Source: Acidovorax sp. RAC01 (lineage in GTDB: Bacteria; Pseudomonadota; Gammaproteobacteria; Burkholderiales; Burkholderiaceae_C). From it: a stretch of DNA of 64,000 bases. The DNA lies in assembly GCF_001714725.1 (NCBI RefSeq), contig NZ_CP016447.1, positions 186,001 through 250,000 on the forward strand, given 5' to 3'. This document shows, piece after piece, positions 1 through 8,381 of this stretch. A program made the translations under genes and the position numbers. Numbering within the stretch: the first letter of the stretch is position 1; each line of letters opens with the position of its first letter. Under the pieces are notes generated by a model that worked only from the letters and a program-made list of their open reading frames with translations, ran no database searches and was not told the origin of the DNA.

Positions 1-21
1 AAAGCGCCCCGAAAGGCGCTT
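1..21 (-). terminator. Rho-independent terminator downstream of tRNA-Ser
   Basis: An AAGCGCC / GGCGCTT inverted repeat with a short CCGAAA loop lies just beyond the 3' end of the minus-strand tRNA gene. On the minus strand the stem is followed by a T run at the window edge. It probably ends the tRNA-Ser transcript. Confidence 0.6.
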
Positions 22-35
22 GTTTGCTTGCTTAC

Positions 36-128
36 TGGCGGAAACGGAGGGATTCGAACCCTCGATGAGGCTCTACACCCCATACTCCCTTAGCAGGGGA
101 GCACCTTCGGCCACTCGGTCACGTTTCC
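36..128 (-). tRNA. tRNA-Ser (anticodon GCT)
   Basis: The reverse complement folds as a class II tRNA with a long variable arm. The acceptor stem GGAAACG pairs with CGTTTCC, followed by discriminator G and an encoded CCA. The anticodon stem CTCCC/GGGAG encloses the loop CTGCTAA, giving anticodon GCT, which reads AGC/AGU serine codons. The T arm contains the usual GGTTCGAATCC. It is 93 nt long. It lies directly downstream of a decayed lysC 3' end; in relatives lysC commonly sits between tilS and this tRNA. Confidence 0.96.
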
Positions 129-161
129 AATCCCGCCATTATGCCTCATTTCATGGGCGCT

Positions 162-314
162 TTAGACGGGGAAAGCGGTTCGGACCACTTCCTGGCACCG
201 CTCGAAAGCCTTGTGCAGACTGCGCACGGCGACTTCCACATCCGTCTCGTCAATCACCACCGAGTTATTGATTTTCAAGGTCGGGATGATCTGGATATCG
301 ATGCCATCTTCGCT
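162..314 (-). pseudogene. lysC: lysC (aspartate kinase) 3' remnant, ACT-domain end only
   Basis: About 50 codons before a TAA stop read EDGIDIQIIPTLKINN, then SVVIDETDVEVAVRSLHKAF. This matches the extreme C-terminal ACT domain of aspartokinase (family pattern GINI-MISTSEIK-SVVIDE-AVRALHKAF). There is no start codon, no kinase domain and no upstream homology: reading upstream in this frame one enters tilS, whose stop at 323-325 lies only a few bases before the homology begins. In Burkholderiales tilS - lysC - tRNA-Ser is a common order, so I infer that most of lysC was deleted here and a functional aspartokinase gene must lie elsewhere. The remnant diverges from the family (IPTLKINN for ISTSEIK), as expected for decay. 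Confidence 0.6.
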
Positions 315-322
315 CTGTGCGT

Positions 323-1288
323 TCAGGCGCTCATAGCCCCCGCGTCGTACCAATCGAGGTGCAAGCCCGACCGCACCACAAAGCCGCGCCCCATCTTCAG
401 ACGAATGCCGTGACCGCGCGTGGTGCAGGCCGCGATCTGATCCAGCATCTCGGCCAGCTGGGCTGCCGAGGGCGTGGTCTGGTGGTGGTGGCGCAGCCAG
501 TGGCGCAGCGCGTTGGCCTGGCGGGCACGGCTCAGTTGCTGCAGCTGCGCGAGGGCCGGCGGCACACCGACCCGGGCAAGGTCTTCCTGCGCGATCTCGC
601 CCAGCAGACCTGCTGCTTGCCACGCGTTGGCCGCGGTGCGCGCAAACGTATCGCGAAACGCCGGGAACACGGCCTCGACGGCCGGCAGAAGCTGGGCCCG
701 GATGCGGTTGCGCGTAAAGCGAGTGTCGCTGTTGGTGGGGTCTTCGACCCAGGCAATGCCCTGCTCCAGCAACCAGCGGCGCACATCGGCGCCGGGCACC
801 TGCAGCAGGGGCCGGTGCCACGCCACACCGCCGCGCTCCCACCGGGCGGGCATGGCAGCCAACCCGGCCACGCCAGCACCGCGCGACAGCGCCAGCAGCA
901 GGGTTTCAGCCTGGTCATCGGCATGCTGCGCAAGTGCTATTGATTTAATAGCAAAACTACCATTTGCAGCAAGCGCTACCGTGTCAAAAGCCTCATATCT
1001 TGCCTTGCGGGCCGCATCTTCGGGGCTCTGGCCCGGTGCGGCGGTGGCATTCACCCTGCACACCGTCAGCGCCACGCCCAGCGTGCTGCACAGGGCTTCG
1101 CAGTGCCGCGCAAACCCGTCGGCCGCTGGCTGCAGGCCATGGTGCACATGAATGGCCTGTATCTGTCCGGGCCATCGGCGCGCGCAGGCCACGGCCAGTG
1201 CTGTCGAGTCCGCCCCGCCGCTCAGCCCTATCGCCAGCGGCAGGGTCGGCGCAAAGCACTCGATAGCGGCCTCAAACCGTTGTGCCAT
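323..1288 (-). CDS. tilS: tRNA(Ile)-lysidine synthase TilS
   Basis: ATP-dependent enzyme that attaches lysine to C34 of tRNA-Ile(CAU), making lysidine so that the tRNA reads AUA codons; cytosolic and essential in most bacteria. The PP-loop SGGADS is at residues 23-28, followed by IHVHHGL and the QHADDQAET motif of the N-type ATP pyrophosphatase fold. At 321 aa it has the catalytic domain and a shortened C-terminal part. I chose ATG 1288; a TTG at 1309 is possible. A copy of the window's dispersed palindromic repeat (935-978) lies inside the frame and encodes roughly ALAANGSFAIKSIAL, making the loop before QHADD about 6 residues longer than in E. coli TilS. It is downstream of accA on the same strand. 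Confidence 0.93.
   Translation of the reverse strand: MAQRFEAAIECFAPTLPLAIGLSGGADSTALAVACARRWPGQIQAIHVHHGLQPAADGFARHCEALCSTLGVALTVCRVNATAAPGQSPEDAARKARYEAFDTVALAANGSFAIKSIALAQHADDQAETLLLALSRGAGVAGLAAMPARWERGGVAWHRPLLQVPGADVRRWLLEQGIAWVEDPTNSDTRFTRNRIRAQLLPAVEAVFPAFRDTFARTAANAWQAAGLLGEIAQEDLARVGVPPALAQLQQLSRARQANALRHWLRHHHQTTPSAAQLAEMLDQIAACTTRGHGIRLKMGRGFVVRSGLHLDWYDAGAMSA
935..978 (+). repeat. Dispersed palindromic element, copy inside tilS
   Basis: TGCTATT and AATAGCA form a perfect 7-bp inverted repeat around GATTT; about 20 bp further on is the AAGCGCTA box. This is the same layout as the intergenic copies (for example 26791-26833, 41018-41062). Here it is wholly within the tilS reading frame and keeps it open. 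Confidence 0.75.
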
Positions 1289-1315
1289 GCCCTGCCCCGC
1301 GCCCCACAACGCACA

Positions 1316-1333
1316 ACGGCCCCGAAGGGCCGT
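1316..1333 (-). terminator. UUCG-type stem-loop between accA and tilS
   Basis: On the minus strand ACGGCCC-TTCG-GGGCCGT forms a 7-bp GC stem with a UUCG tetraloop, 34 bp past the accA stop. Only a weak T-rich tail (TTG) follows, so it may be a partial terminator or an RNA-stabilising hairpin. Confidence 0.4.
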
Positions 1334-1366
1334 CAGCAGACTGGATGGTCCGGTCGGGCAACCCGG

Positions 1367-2344
1367 TCAACGGCTGTCCGCCTTGGTATCGCTGAAGCGG
1401 CCGTAGCTCTGCAGGCGCTCGTAGCGGCGGTCCAGCAGATCCTTGGTTTTCAGATCAGCGACCTGGCGGAACGCATCGCCCAGGGCGCGCTTGAGGAACG
1501 CCGCCATCTGCTTGTGGTCGCGGTGGGCGCCGCCCACAGGCTCGCTCACGATCTTGTCCACCAGGCCCAGGGCCTTCAGGCGGTGGGCGGTGATGCCCAG
1601 CGCGTCGGCCGCTTCCTGGGCCTTGTCGCTGGTCTTCCACAAGATGGAGGCACAGCCTTCAGGGCTGATGACGGAGTAGATGGCGTACTGCAGCATCACC
1701 ACCTGGTCTGCGACGCTGATGGCCAGCGCGCCACCCGAGCCGCCTTCGCCAATGATGGTGGTGATGATGGGCACTTCGAGTTGCGCCATCTCGAAGATGT
1801 TGCGGCCAATGGCCTCGGACTGGCCACGTTCTTCGGCATCAATGCCGGGGTAGGCGCCGGGCGTGTCCACAAACGTGAACACGGGCAGCTTGAACTTCTC
1901 GGCCGTCTTCATCAGGCGCAAGGCCTTGCGGTAGCCCTCGGGCTTGCTCATGCCGAAGTTGCGCATGGCGCGCTCCTTGGTGTCGCGGCCCTTCTGGTGG
2001 CCCAGCACCATGCAGGCGTGGCCGTTGAAACGGGCCAGGCCACCCACGATGGACAGGTCGTCCGCGTAGTGCCGGTCGCCGTGCAGCTCGACAAAGTCGG
2101 TGAAGATGTCGCGCACATAGTCGAGCGTGTAGGGGCGCTCGGGGTGGCGGGCAATCTTGGTGATCTGCCAGGGGCTCAGCTCGCTGTAGATGTCCTTGGT
2201 GAGCTGCTGGCTCTTCTTGCTGAGCTGGTCAATCTCTTCCGAGATGTCGACAGCACTTTCGGTCTGCACGTAGCGCAGTTCTTCAATCTTGGATTCCAGT
2301 TCGGCAATCGGCTGCTCGAAATCCAGAAATGTCTTTTTCGCCAA
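1367..2344 (-). CDS. accA: Acetyl-CoA carboxylase carboxyltransferase subunit alpha
   Basis: Alpha subunit of the carboxyltransferase half of acetyl-CoA carboxylase; with AccD it moves the carboxyl group from biotin to acetyl-CoA to make malonyl-CoA for fatty acid synthesis. The protein (325 aa) begins [16 protein letters not shown], the standard family start, and contains [18 protein letters not shown] and [11 protein letters not shown] of the crotonase-like fold. I chose the TTG at 2344 because AAGGAG stands 7 nt upstream; an upstream in-frame ATG would add a non-conserved leader. The gene lies upstream of tilS, a usual order in beta-proteobacteria. Confidence 0.97.
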   Translation of the reverse strand: MAKKTFLDFEQPIAELESKIEELRYVQTESAVDISEEIDQLSKKSQQLTKDIYSELSPWQITKIARHPERPYTLDYVRDIFTDFVELHGDRHYADDLSIVGGLARFNGHACMVLGHQKGRDTKERAMRNFGMSKPEGYRKALRLMKTAEKFKLPVFTFVDTPGAYPGIDAEERGQSEAIGRNIFEMAQLEVPIITTIIGEGGSGGALAISVADQVVMLQYAIYSVISPEGCASILWKTSDKAQEAADALGITAHRLKALGLVDKIVSEPVGGAHRDHKQMAAFLKRALGDAFRQVADLKTKDLLDRRYERLQSYGRFSDTKADSR

Positions 2345-2443
2345 CGTTTTTCTCCTTGGGATCGCGCCGCTGTGGGCGGGCTGCTGCAAGCGGCTCGCAC
2401 TTTAACCGAGGTGCAACAGATTGTGTAGGCTCGTCAGGCAGCG

Positions 2444-3109
2444 TCAGTAGGCCACGGGCAGGGGGTCCAGCGAGCGCCAAATATACCAAGTCGCCACGCT
2501 GCACCAGGGCTTCCAGGCCTCGGCGACTTCACGGGCCTCGCTGCGGCTGACCGGATCGCCCGAGAAGTAATTCTGGCTGATGCCGTTGATCAGGCCCACA
2601 TCGTCCAGAGGCAGCACGTTGGGCCGCATCAGGTAGAAGATGAGGAACATCTCGGCCGTCCAGCGGCCAATGCCGCGGATGGCCACCAGCTCGGCAATGA
2701 TGGCCTCGTCGTCCATCGCGGCCCAGTCCTTCACATGCAGCTTGCCGCCCTCGAAATGCATGGCCAGGTCTACCAGGTAGTCCACCTTGCGCGCCGACAG
2801 GCCTGCGGCGCGCATGTCGTCGATCTTGAGCTTGAGCACACTGGCAGGCTTCATGCTGCGCGGCAGCGCCGCAAAGCGCTCCCATACCGTCTGCGCCGCC
2901 TTCACCGAAATCTGCTGGCCCACAATGCTGCGCGCCAGGGTGGTGAAGGCATCGCCCCGCGTCTGCAGCGCGGCGTCGCCAAACTGGGGGATGAGCCGTT
3001 TCATCACCCGGTCTTTTTTCACCAGATGCTTGCAGGCCTCGGCCCAGTACTCGGGCGTGGCCAGCACGGCCGCGGCGGCATCTGCCGCTATTTTTTTAGT
3101 AGCAGCCAC
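2444..3109 (-). CDS. DNA-3-methyladenine glycosylase (HhH-GPD superfamily)
   Basis: Base-excision repair glycosylase of the AlkA / HhH-GPD type, 221 aa. The helix-hairpin-helix plus Gly/Pro/Asp signature is clear: AIRGIGRWTAEMFLIFYL followed by PLDDVGL, whose Asp is the expected catalytic acid. No Fe-S cysteine cluster is present, which favours the alkylation-repair branch over MutY/Nth. The N-terminus (MAATKKIAADAAAAV) is partly encoded by a copy of the dispersed palindromic repeat at 3087-3114, so the first 10 or so residues are not ancestral. It lies between accA and cysS on the same strand, with gaps of about 100 and 50 bp. Confidence 0.88.
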   Translation of the reverse strand: MAATKKIAADAAAAVLATPEYWAEACKHLVKKDRVMKRLIPQFGDAALQTRGDAFTTLARSIVGQQISVKAAQTVWERFAALPRSMKPASVLKLKIDDMRAAGLSARKVDYLVDLAMHFEGGKLHVKDWAAMDDEAIIAELVAIRGIGRWTAEMFLIFYLMRPNVLPLDDVGLINGISQNYFSGDPVSRSEAREVAEAWKPWCSVATWYIWRSLDPLPVAY

Positions 3110-3114
3110 CGCTT
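3087..3114 (+). repeat. Dispersed palindromic element, truncated copy at the glycosylase 5' end
   Basis: GCTA-N9-TAGC palindrome followed by AGCCACCGCTT, similar to the copy at 23980-24014. It overlaps the first codons of the glycosylase gene. Confidence 0.5.
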
Positions 3115-3157
3115 ATCCCGTTTGCCGCAGGGGCTGTTTTTCCCTTGAACGAAGCGA

Positions 3158-4537
3158 TCACTGGGCCGCTTCCCAGGTGGTGCCGGCAGCAGAGTCCTTG
3201 AGAACGATGCCCTGGGCCAGTAGCTCCTGGCGGATGCGGTCGGCTTCGGCAAAGTTCCTGGCCACCTTGGCGGCCGCACGGGCGGCGATCTTCGCCTCGA
3301 TGTCGGCCTCGCTCACGGCGGCGCCGGCCTGCAGGAATGCGCGCGGGTCGCCCTGCAGCACACCCAGGCATCCGCCCAGCGCGCGCAGCAGGCCCGCCAG
3401 CGCGGGCGAGCGCGTCCTGTTGACCTCGCCTGCGAGGTCAAAGAGCACCGCCACGGCCTCGGGCGTGCCAAAGTCTTCGTCCATCGCCGCCTTGAAGCGC
3501 GCAGCGTAGGGGTCGGCCCAGTCGATCTGCGCCAACTCTGCCGGGGCGACCAGGCTGAGCGCGGTGTACAGGCGCTTGAGGGCCTGGCGCGCGTCGTCCA
3601 GGTGCGCGTCGCTGTAGTTCAGCGCGCTGCGGTAATGCGCACGCACAATGAAAAAGCGCACGGTCTCGGCGTCGTACTGCTGCAGCACGTCGCGGATGGT
3701 GAAGAAGTTGCCTAGGCTCTTGGACATCTTCTCGTTGTCCACGCGCACGAAGCCGTTGTGCATCCAGAACTTGGCCAGCGGTTTGCCGGTGGCGCCTTCG
3801 CTCTGCGCAATCTCGTTTTCGTGGTGAGGGAACTGCAGGTCGGCGCCGCCGCCGTGGATGTCGAAGGTTTCGCCCAGCGTGGCGCAGCTCATGGCCGAGC
3901 ACTCGATGTGCCAGCCGGGGCGGCCCGCGCCGAACTCGCTGTCCCACTTCGCCTCCGGGGGCTCATCCGCCTTGGCGGCCTTCCACAGCACGAAGTCGAG
4001 GGGATCTTCCTTGGCACCCTCCACGGCCACGCGCTCGCCTGCGCGCAGCTCATCGAGCGACTTGCCCGACAGCTTGCCGTAGCCAGCAAACTTGCGCACC
4101 GAGTAGTTCACGTCGCCGCTGGCGGCACGGTAGGCCAGGCCCTTGCCCTCAAGCTGGCTGATGAGCGACAGCATCTGCGGCACATACTCGGTGGCGCGCG
4201 GCTCTGCGGCCGGGGGCTCGATGCCCAGCGCACCGATGTCGGCATGCATGGCAGCAATCATCTCGTCAGTGAGCGCGCGGATGGTGATGCCCCGCTCCAG
4301 CGCGCGCCGGATGATCTTGTCGTCAATATCCGTGATGTTGCGCACGTAGGTCACGCGCATGCCGCTGGCCTTGAGCCAGCGCTGCACCACATCAAACGCC
4401 ATCATCATGCGGGCGTGGCCGATGTGGCACAGGTCATAGATGGTCATGCCGCACACATACATGCGCACATGGCCGGGTTCGAGCGGGGAAAACTCCTCCA
4501 AGGCACGCGAAAGCGTGTTGTAGATGCGCAAACTCAT
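3158..4537 (-). CDS. cysS: Cysteine--tRNA ligase
   Basis: Class I aminoacyl-tRNA synthetase charging tRNA-Cys, 459 aa, the usual length. It shows YVCGMTIYD with the zinc-binding Cys, the HIGH motif CHIGHARM (residues 37-44), WHIECSAM and [12 protein letters not shown] with the remaining zinc ligands, and [10 protein letters not shown]. The C-terminal DALR-type anticodon-binding part ends the protein. The minus-strand start [10 protein letters not shown] is the conserved start. It is divergent from the TPR/L,D-transpeptidase cluster. Confidence 0.98.
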   Translation of the reverse strand: MSLRIYNTLSRALEEFSPLEPGHVRMYVCGMTIYDLCHIGHARMMMAFDVVQRWLKASGMRVTYVRNITDIDDKIIRRALERGITIRALTDEMIAAMHADIGALGIEPPAAEPRATEYVPQMLSLISQLEGKGLAYRAASGDVNYSVRKFAGYGKLSGKSLDELRAGERVAVEGAKEDPLDFVLWKAAKADEPPEAKWDSEFGAGRPGWHIECSAMSCATLGETFDIHGGGADLQFPHHENEIAQSEGATGKPLAKFWMHNGFVRVDNEKMSKSLGNFFTIRDVLQQYDAETVRFFIVRAHYRSALNYSDAHLDDARQALKRLYTALSLVAPAELAQIDWADPYAARFKAAMDEDFGTPEAVAVLFDLAGEVNRTRSPALAGLLRALGGCLGVLQGDPRAFLQAGAAVSEADIEAKIAARAAAKVARNFAEADRIRQELLAQGIVLKDSAAGTTWEAAQ

Positions 4538-4747
4538 GGGATTTCAGTAACGGGGAGACCAGATGGGGTGGGCCTGGAAGAGGCCCGGCAGCGGCAGGCG
4601 GCGACCCGCGCCAGGGGCGGCCTGCAAGGGGTGCGAAGCCCTCAACAGCAGCGGCAACAGCGTACCGTCATGACAACCCCCTCAGCTACAATCCGCCGCA
4701 GTATAAGCCCCGACCGGCCAGTAGCTGCCCAACCCACCGACCCGCAC

Positions 4748-5863
4748 ATGAAGCAAGTTCGACGCTCCCTTCCACAACTACTGCGCCTGGTGGCCCTGAC
4801 TGCACTGCTGGGCACAGGCGTGGTCCATGCCGACGACTATGCCGACATTGCGCAGCTGCTCAAGGCGGGCAAACCGGCCGATGCACTGGCCAAGGTCGAG
4901 CAGCGCCTGTCGGCCAACCCGCGCGATCCGCAACTGCGCTTCCTGCGTGGCGTGGCCCAGGCGGATTCCGGCAAGCCGGCCGATGCGATTGCCACCTTCA
5001 CCAAGCTCACGGAAGACTACCCCGAGCTGCCCGAACCCTACAACAACCTGGCGGTGCTGTACGCCAACCAGAACCAGCTGGACAAGTCCCGTACGGCGCT
5101 GGAAATGGCGATCCGCACCAACCCCAGCTACGCGACCGCGCACGAAAACCTGGGCGACATCTACGCCAAGCTGGCCAGTCAGGCCTACAACAAGGCGCTG
5201 CAGCTGGACGCGAACAACGCCAATTCGGTCAAGCCCAAGCTGGCGCTGATCCGCGAACTGTTCTCGGCCGAACCTGCTGGCAAGGGTGCACGCGCAGCAG
5301 CCGCCGCGCCCGCTGCCGTGGTGGCCGTACAGCGCCCCGCCGCCGCTCCCGCGGCTGCGCCTGTCGCAAGCAAAGCACCGCAGCCTGCACCAGCCCCAAC
5401 ACCTTCGCCGGCACCGGCGCCAGCGCCCACCCCGGCGCCCGCGCCAGCTCCGGCACCCACGGCAGCGCCTGCTCCGGCACCTGCAGCCCCTGCCGCTGCC
5501 GCTCCCGCTGCAGACGACTCCGCCGCCGTCAAGGCCGTCACCGCTGCCGTGCAGGCATGGGCGGCAGCCTGGTCCGCCAAGGATATGTCCCGCTACCTTG
5601 CGTCCTACGACAAGGCGTTTGATCCACCCGGCAACCAGACCCGCGCCGCCTGGGAAAAGGAGCGCGAGGCCCGTATCGTTGGCAAATCCAAGATCAGCGT
5701 GAACATCAGCGACCTGAAAGTTTCTGTCGAAGGCAACAAGGCCACCGCGCGCTTTCGCCAGGCCTACACGGCTGATTCGCTGAACGTGGCCAGCCGCAAG
5801 ACGCTGGACATGGTCAACAGCAACGGCCGCTGGACCATCGTTCGCGAATCCACGGGCGGCTGA
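4748..5863 (+). CDS. Periplasmic TPR protein with Ala/Pro linker and C-terminal NTF2-like (Cds6-type) domain
   Basis: 371 aa, not assigned to a named protein. A signal peptide (MKQVRRSLPQLLRLVALTAL, cleaved near VHA-DD) is followed by three or four TPR helices (residues about 28-165: LLKAGKPADALAKVEQRL, PEPYNNLAVLYAN, ATAHENLGDIYAKLA), then a low-complexity Ala/Pro linker of about 70 residues, then a SnoaL/NTF2-like domain (AVKAVTAAVQAWAAAWSAKD). The next gene, an L,D-transpeptidase, ends in a similar domain, so the two products probably act together on peptidoglycan in the periplasm. I chose ATG 4748 because it opens the signal peptide; the ORF remains open upstream, antisense to cysS. Confidence 0.8.
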   Translation: MKQVRRSLPQLLRLVALTALLGTGVVHADDYADIAQLLKAGKPADALAKVEQRLSANPRDPQLRFLRGVAQADSGKPADAIATFTKLTEDYPELPEPYNNLAVLYANQNQLDKSRTALEMAIRTNPSYATAHENLGDIYAKLASQAYNKALQLDANNANSVKPKLALIRELFSAEPAGKGARAAAAAPAAVVAVQRPAAAPAAAPVASKAPQPAPAPTPSPAPAPAPTPAPAPAPAPTAAPAPAPAAPAAAAPAADDSAAVKAVTAAVQAWAAAWSAKDMSRYLASYDKAFDPPGNQTRAAWEKEREARIVGKSKISVNISDLKVSVEGNKATARFRQAYTADSLNVASRKTLDMVNSNGRWTIVRESTGG

Positions 5864-5944
5864 GCGTGCCATCCGAGCCGGCGACCGCACACTGCGTGCG
5901 GGCCCTGACCGCCGCCCTGCGCTGACCCGCAGCCGAGAGCCAGC

Positions 5945-7234
5945 ATGTTTGTCGAGCTGTCCGCACGACGTCGCCGGGCCGCGGCTGGCGCACTGGTGCT
6001 TGCAGCCCTGCTGCAGGCCACGGCATCACACGCCCAAAGCAACAACAAGCCCGAACGCAGGTCTGCACAGGCCGCTGCAGCCACCACGGCCCAGCCACCT
6101 GCCCCCCTGCGCGATGGCGATGCCGAGGAACGCCTGCTTGCCGTCTACAAACTGATCGGCGCAGGCCAGAACCGCGAAGCCCTGCAAAAGGCCGAGGCAC
6201 TGGCGCGCGACTACCCCAACTTCCAGCTGGCACAGCTGGTGGTGGGCGACTTGCTCAATGCGCGGCTGCGCCCCATTCGCCGCATGGGCGATGTGCCCGA
6301 GCCCGACACGCTGCGCAGCATCCAGGCGGCCGCCACACTTGACGAGCTGCGCAACGAATCGCGCCAGCGTGTGGACGCACAGCGCATCCGACCACCGGCT
6401 GGCACCATCCCGGCGCAGTTCCTGGAACTCTCGCCGCGCTCGCGCCACGCCATCGCGGTGGATGCCACCCGCTCGCGGCTGTACCTGTTTGAGAACACCG
6501 CCAGCGGCCTGCGTCTGGTGGCGGACTACTACGCATCGGTAGGCAAGCTCGGCATTGAAAAGAACCTGGAGGGCGACCAGCGCACACCGCTGGGCGTGTA
6601 CTTCATCACCAGCCGGCTCGACCCGTCCTCGCTGAAGGACTTTTACGGCGTGGGCGCCTTGCCCATCAACTACCCCAACCCGCTGGACCAGAGCCGCGGC
6701 AAGACAGGCAGCGGCATCTGGCTGCATGGCACGCCACCCGACCAGTTTGCGCGCGCCCCGCTGGCCACCGATGGCTGCCTGGTGCTGGCCAACCCCGACC
6801 TGGAGCGCCTGCTGCGCACGGTGGAGCCGCGCTCCACGCCGGTGGTGATCGCGCGCCAGCTCAACTGGGTGGCACCGCACAGCGTGCAGGCCGACCGCAA
6901 GGCCTTTGATGCCGTGCTGGACGCATGGCGCACCGCCAAGACCGAAGGCGACATGAAGCGCCTGCTGTCGTTTTACGCGCCTGACTTCCAGAGCCACCGC
7001 AAGAAGCCGCTCGATGAGTGGACCGCGGTGCTGCAGGCCGAGGCGCGCGCACTGCGCGGCCGGGAACTCCATCTCAAGGACAAGTCTTACCTGCGCTGGA
7101 CAGACTCGGCCGACACCATGGTGGTAACGTTCGGCGAGGTTGCAGCCGGTGCCCGCACGGGCCCCGTCAAGCGCCAGTACTGGACCCGCCGCGGCCAGCA
7201 GTGGCAAATATTTTTCGAAGGAGTGATTGGATGA
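5945..7234 (+). CDS. L,D-transpeptidase (YkuD domain) with C-terminal NTF2-like domain
   Basis: Periplasmic enzyme expected to cross-link peptidoglycan or attach proteins to it through a catalytic cysteine. 429 aa: an Arg-rich signal peptide of about 31 residues, an N-terminal helical region, then a YkuD domain (about residues 160-300) with HGTPP (His261) and TDGCLVLAN (Cys278), matching the H-x16-[ST]-x-G-C pattern with Asp in place of the usual His before GC. The C-terminal part (about 315-429, [20 protein letters not shown]) resembles the NTF2-like end of the upstream TPR protein. The stop overlaps the ATG of ppiA (ATGA), so the genes are translationally coupled. Confidence 0.88.
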   Translation: MFVELSARRRRAAAGALVLAALLQATASHAQSNNKPERRSAQAAAATTAQPPAPLRDGDAEERLLAVYKLIGAGQNREALQKAEALARDYPNFQLAQLVVGDLLNARLRPIRRMGDVPEPDTLRSIQAAATLDELRNESRQRVDAQRIRPPAGTIPAQFLELSPRSRHAIAVDATRSRLYLFENTASGLRLVADYYASVGKLGIEKNLEGDQRTPLGVYFITSRLDPSSLKDFYGVGALPINYPNPLDQSRGKTGSGIWLHGTPPDQFARAPLATDGCLVLANPDLERLLRTVEPRSTPVVIARQLNWVAPHSVQADRKAFDAVLDAWRTAKTEGDMKRLLSFYAPDFQSHRKKPLDEWTAVLQAEARALRGRELHLKDKSYLRWTDSADTMVVTFGEVAAGARTGPVKRQYWTRRGQQWQIFFEGVIG

Positions 7235-7815
7235 TTTCCAGAAGAAATTCGGCCCTCGCGCTTGCTGCAATTGCCTCTGCAGCTATTTTTTCGATAGCAA
7301 CTGCACATGCACAGGGTGCAGCCCCCAAGGTCTTGCTGGCCACCTCCATGGGCGACATCGTGGTGCAGCTCGACCCGGCCAAGGCGCCCAAGACGGTCGA
7401 GAACTTTTTGGCCTACGTGAACGACAAGCACTACGACGGCACGGTGTTCCACCGCGTGATCGACGGCTTTATGATCCAGGGCGGTGGGTTCACGGCCGAC
7501 ATGCAGCAAAAGCCTACCAAGGCCCCGATCCCGCTCGAAGCCAGCAATGGCCTGAAGAACGACACCTACACCATCGCGATGGCGCGCACGGGCAACCCCA
7601 ACTCGGCCACCTCGCAGTTCTTCATCAACGTGAAGGACAACGCCATGCTCAACGCCCCCAGCCCCGACGGCCACGGCTATGCCGTGTTCGGCAAGGTCGT
7701 TGAAGGCACGGCCGTGGTCGACAAGATCAAGGCTGTGGCCACCGGCAACAAGGGCCCGCACCAGAACGTGCCCAACACCCCCGTCACCATCAACTCCGCC
7801 ACCCTGGTGAAGTGA
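7231..7815 (+). CDS. ppiA: Peptidylprolyl isomerase (cyclophilin), periplasmic
   Basis: Cyclophilin-type cis-trans prolyl isomerase, 194 aa. The signal peptide ends near ATAHAQ-GA; the mature part has [16 protein letters not shown], the conserved active-site Arg/Phe/Gln segment, and [10 protein letters not shown]. The start ATG overlaps the transpeptidase stop by 4 bp. The hydrophobic part of the signal peptide (AAIFSIAT) is encoded by the palindrome of a dispersed repeat copy (7282-7298). About 30 bp downstream is the cytosolic paralogue ppiB. Confidence 0.93.
   Translation: MISRRNSALALAAIASAAIFSIATAHAQGAAPKVLLATSMGDIVVQLDPAKAPKTVENFLAYVNDKHYDGTVFHRVIDGFMIQGGGFTADMQQKPTKAPIPLEASNGLKNDTYTIAMARTGNPNSATSQFFINVKDNAMLNAPSPDGHGYAVFGKVVEGTAVVDKIKAVATGNKGPHQNVPNTPVTINSATLVK
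7282..7298 (+). repeat. Dispersed palindromic element, core palindrome inside the ppiA signal peptide
   Basis: GCTAT-TTTTTCG-ATAGC inverted repeat followed by CAACTGCAC. It encodes part of the hydrophobic core of the PpiA signal peptide. Only the palindrome half of the element is recognisable. Confidence 0.55.
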
Positions 7816-7846
7816 GCCCCTTTTTTTTGAGAAAGAAGCTACGCCC

Positions 7847-8353
7847 ATGAGCAACCCACAAGTCGAACTGCACATCACCGGCTACGGTGTCATCACCCTT
7901 GAACTCGACGCCGCCAAGGCGCCCAAGTCGGTCGAGAACTTTCTGGCCTACGTGAACAAGGGCCACTACAACAACACCATCTTCCACCGCGTGATCCCCG
8001 GCTTCATGGTGCAAGGCGGCGGTTTCGAGCCCGGCATGACGCAAAAGAGCACCGATGCGCCGATCGAGAACGAAGCCAACAACGGCCTGAAGAACGCGAA
8101 TTACACCGTGGCCATGGCCCGCACGAGCGACCCGCACTCGGCCACCGCCCAGTTCTTCATCAACGTGGCCGACAACGGCTTCCTGAACCACACCGCTCCC
8201 TCGGCCCAGGGCTGGGGCTATGCCGTGTTCGGCAAGGTCGTGGGCGGCGCCGACGTGGTCGACAAGATCAAGGCCGTGAAGACGGGCCGCAAGGGCTTCC
8301 ATGATGACGTCCCGAAGGACGACGTGGTGATCGAAAAGGCCGTTGCTCTCTGA
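7847..8353 (+). CDS. ppiB: Peptidylprolyl isomerase (cyclophilin), cytosolic
   Basis: 168 aa cyclophilin without a signal peptide. [16 protein letters not shown] and [13 protein letters not shown] mark the active site. It is close in sequence to the product of the preceding ppiA, so the pair looks like a tandem duplication serving two compartments. The GAAAGAAG-like purine run before ATG 7847 can act as ribosome binding site. Its stop lies about 30 bp before the chosen lpxH start. Confidence 0.95.
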   Translation: MSNPQVELHITGYGVITLELDAAKAPKSVENFLAYVNKGHYNNTIFHRVIPGFMVQGGGFEPGMTQKSTDAPIENEANNGLKNANYTVAMARTSDPHSATAQFFINVADNGFLNHTAPSAQGWGYAVFGKVVGGADVVDKIKAVKTGRKGFHDDVPKDDVVIEKAVAL

Positions 8354-8381
8354 GCATGACGTTGATCTGAGATCAGCGTCC

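Noticed and set aside
3758..4747. Upstream extension of the TPR-protein frame into cysS
   Set aside because: The upstream part is antisense to cysS; the signal peptide at 4748 marks the real start.
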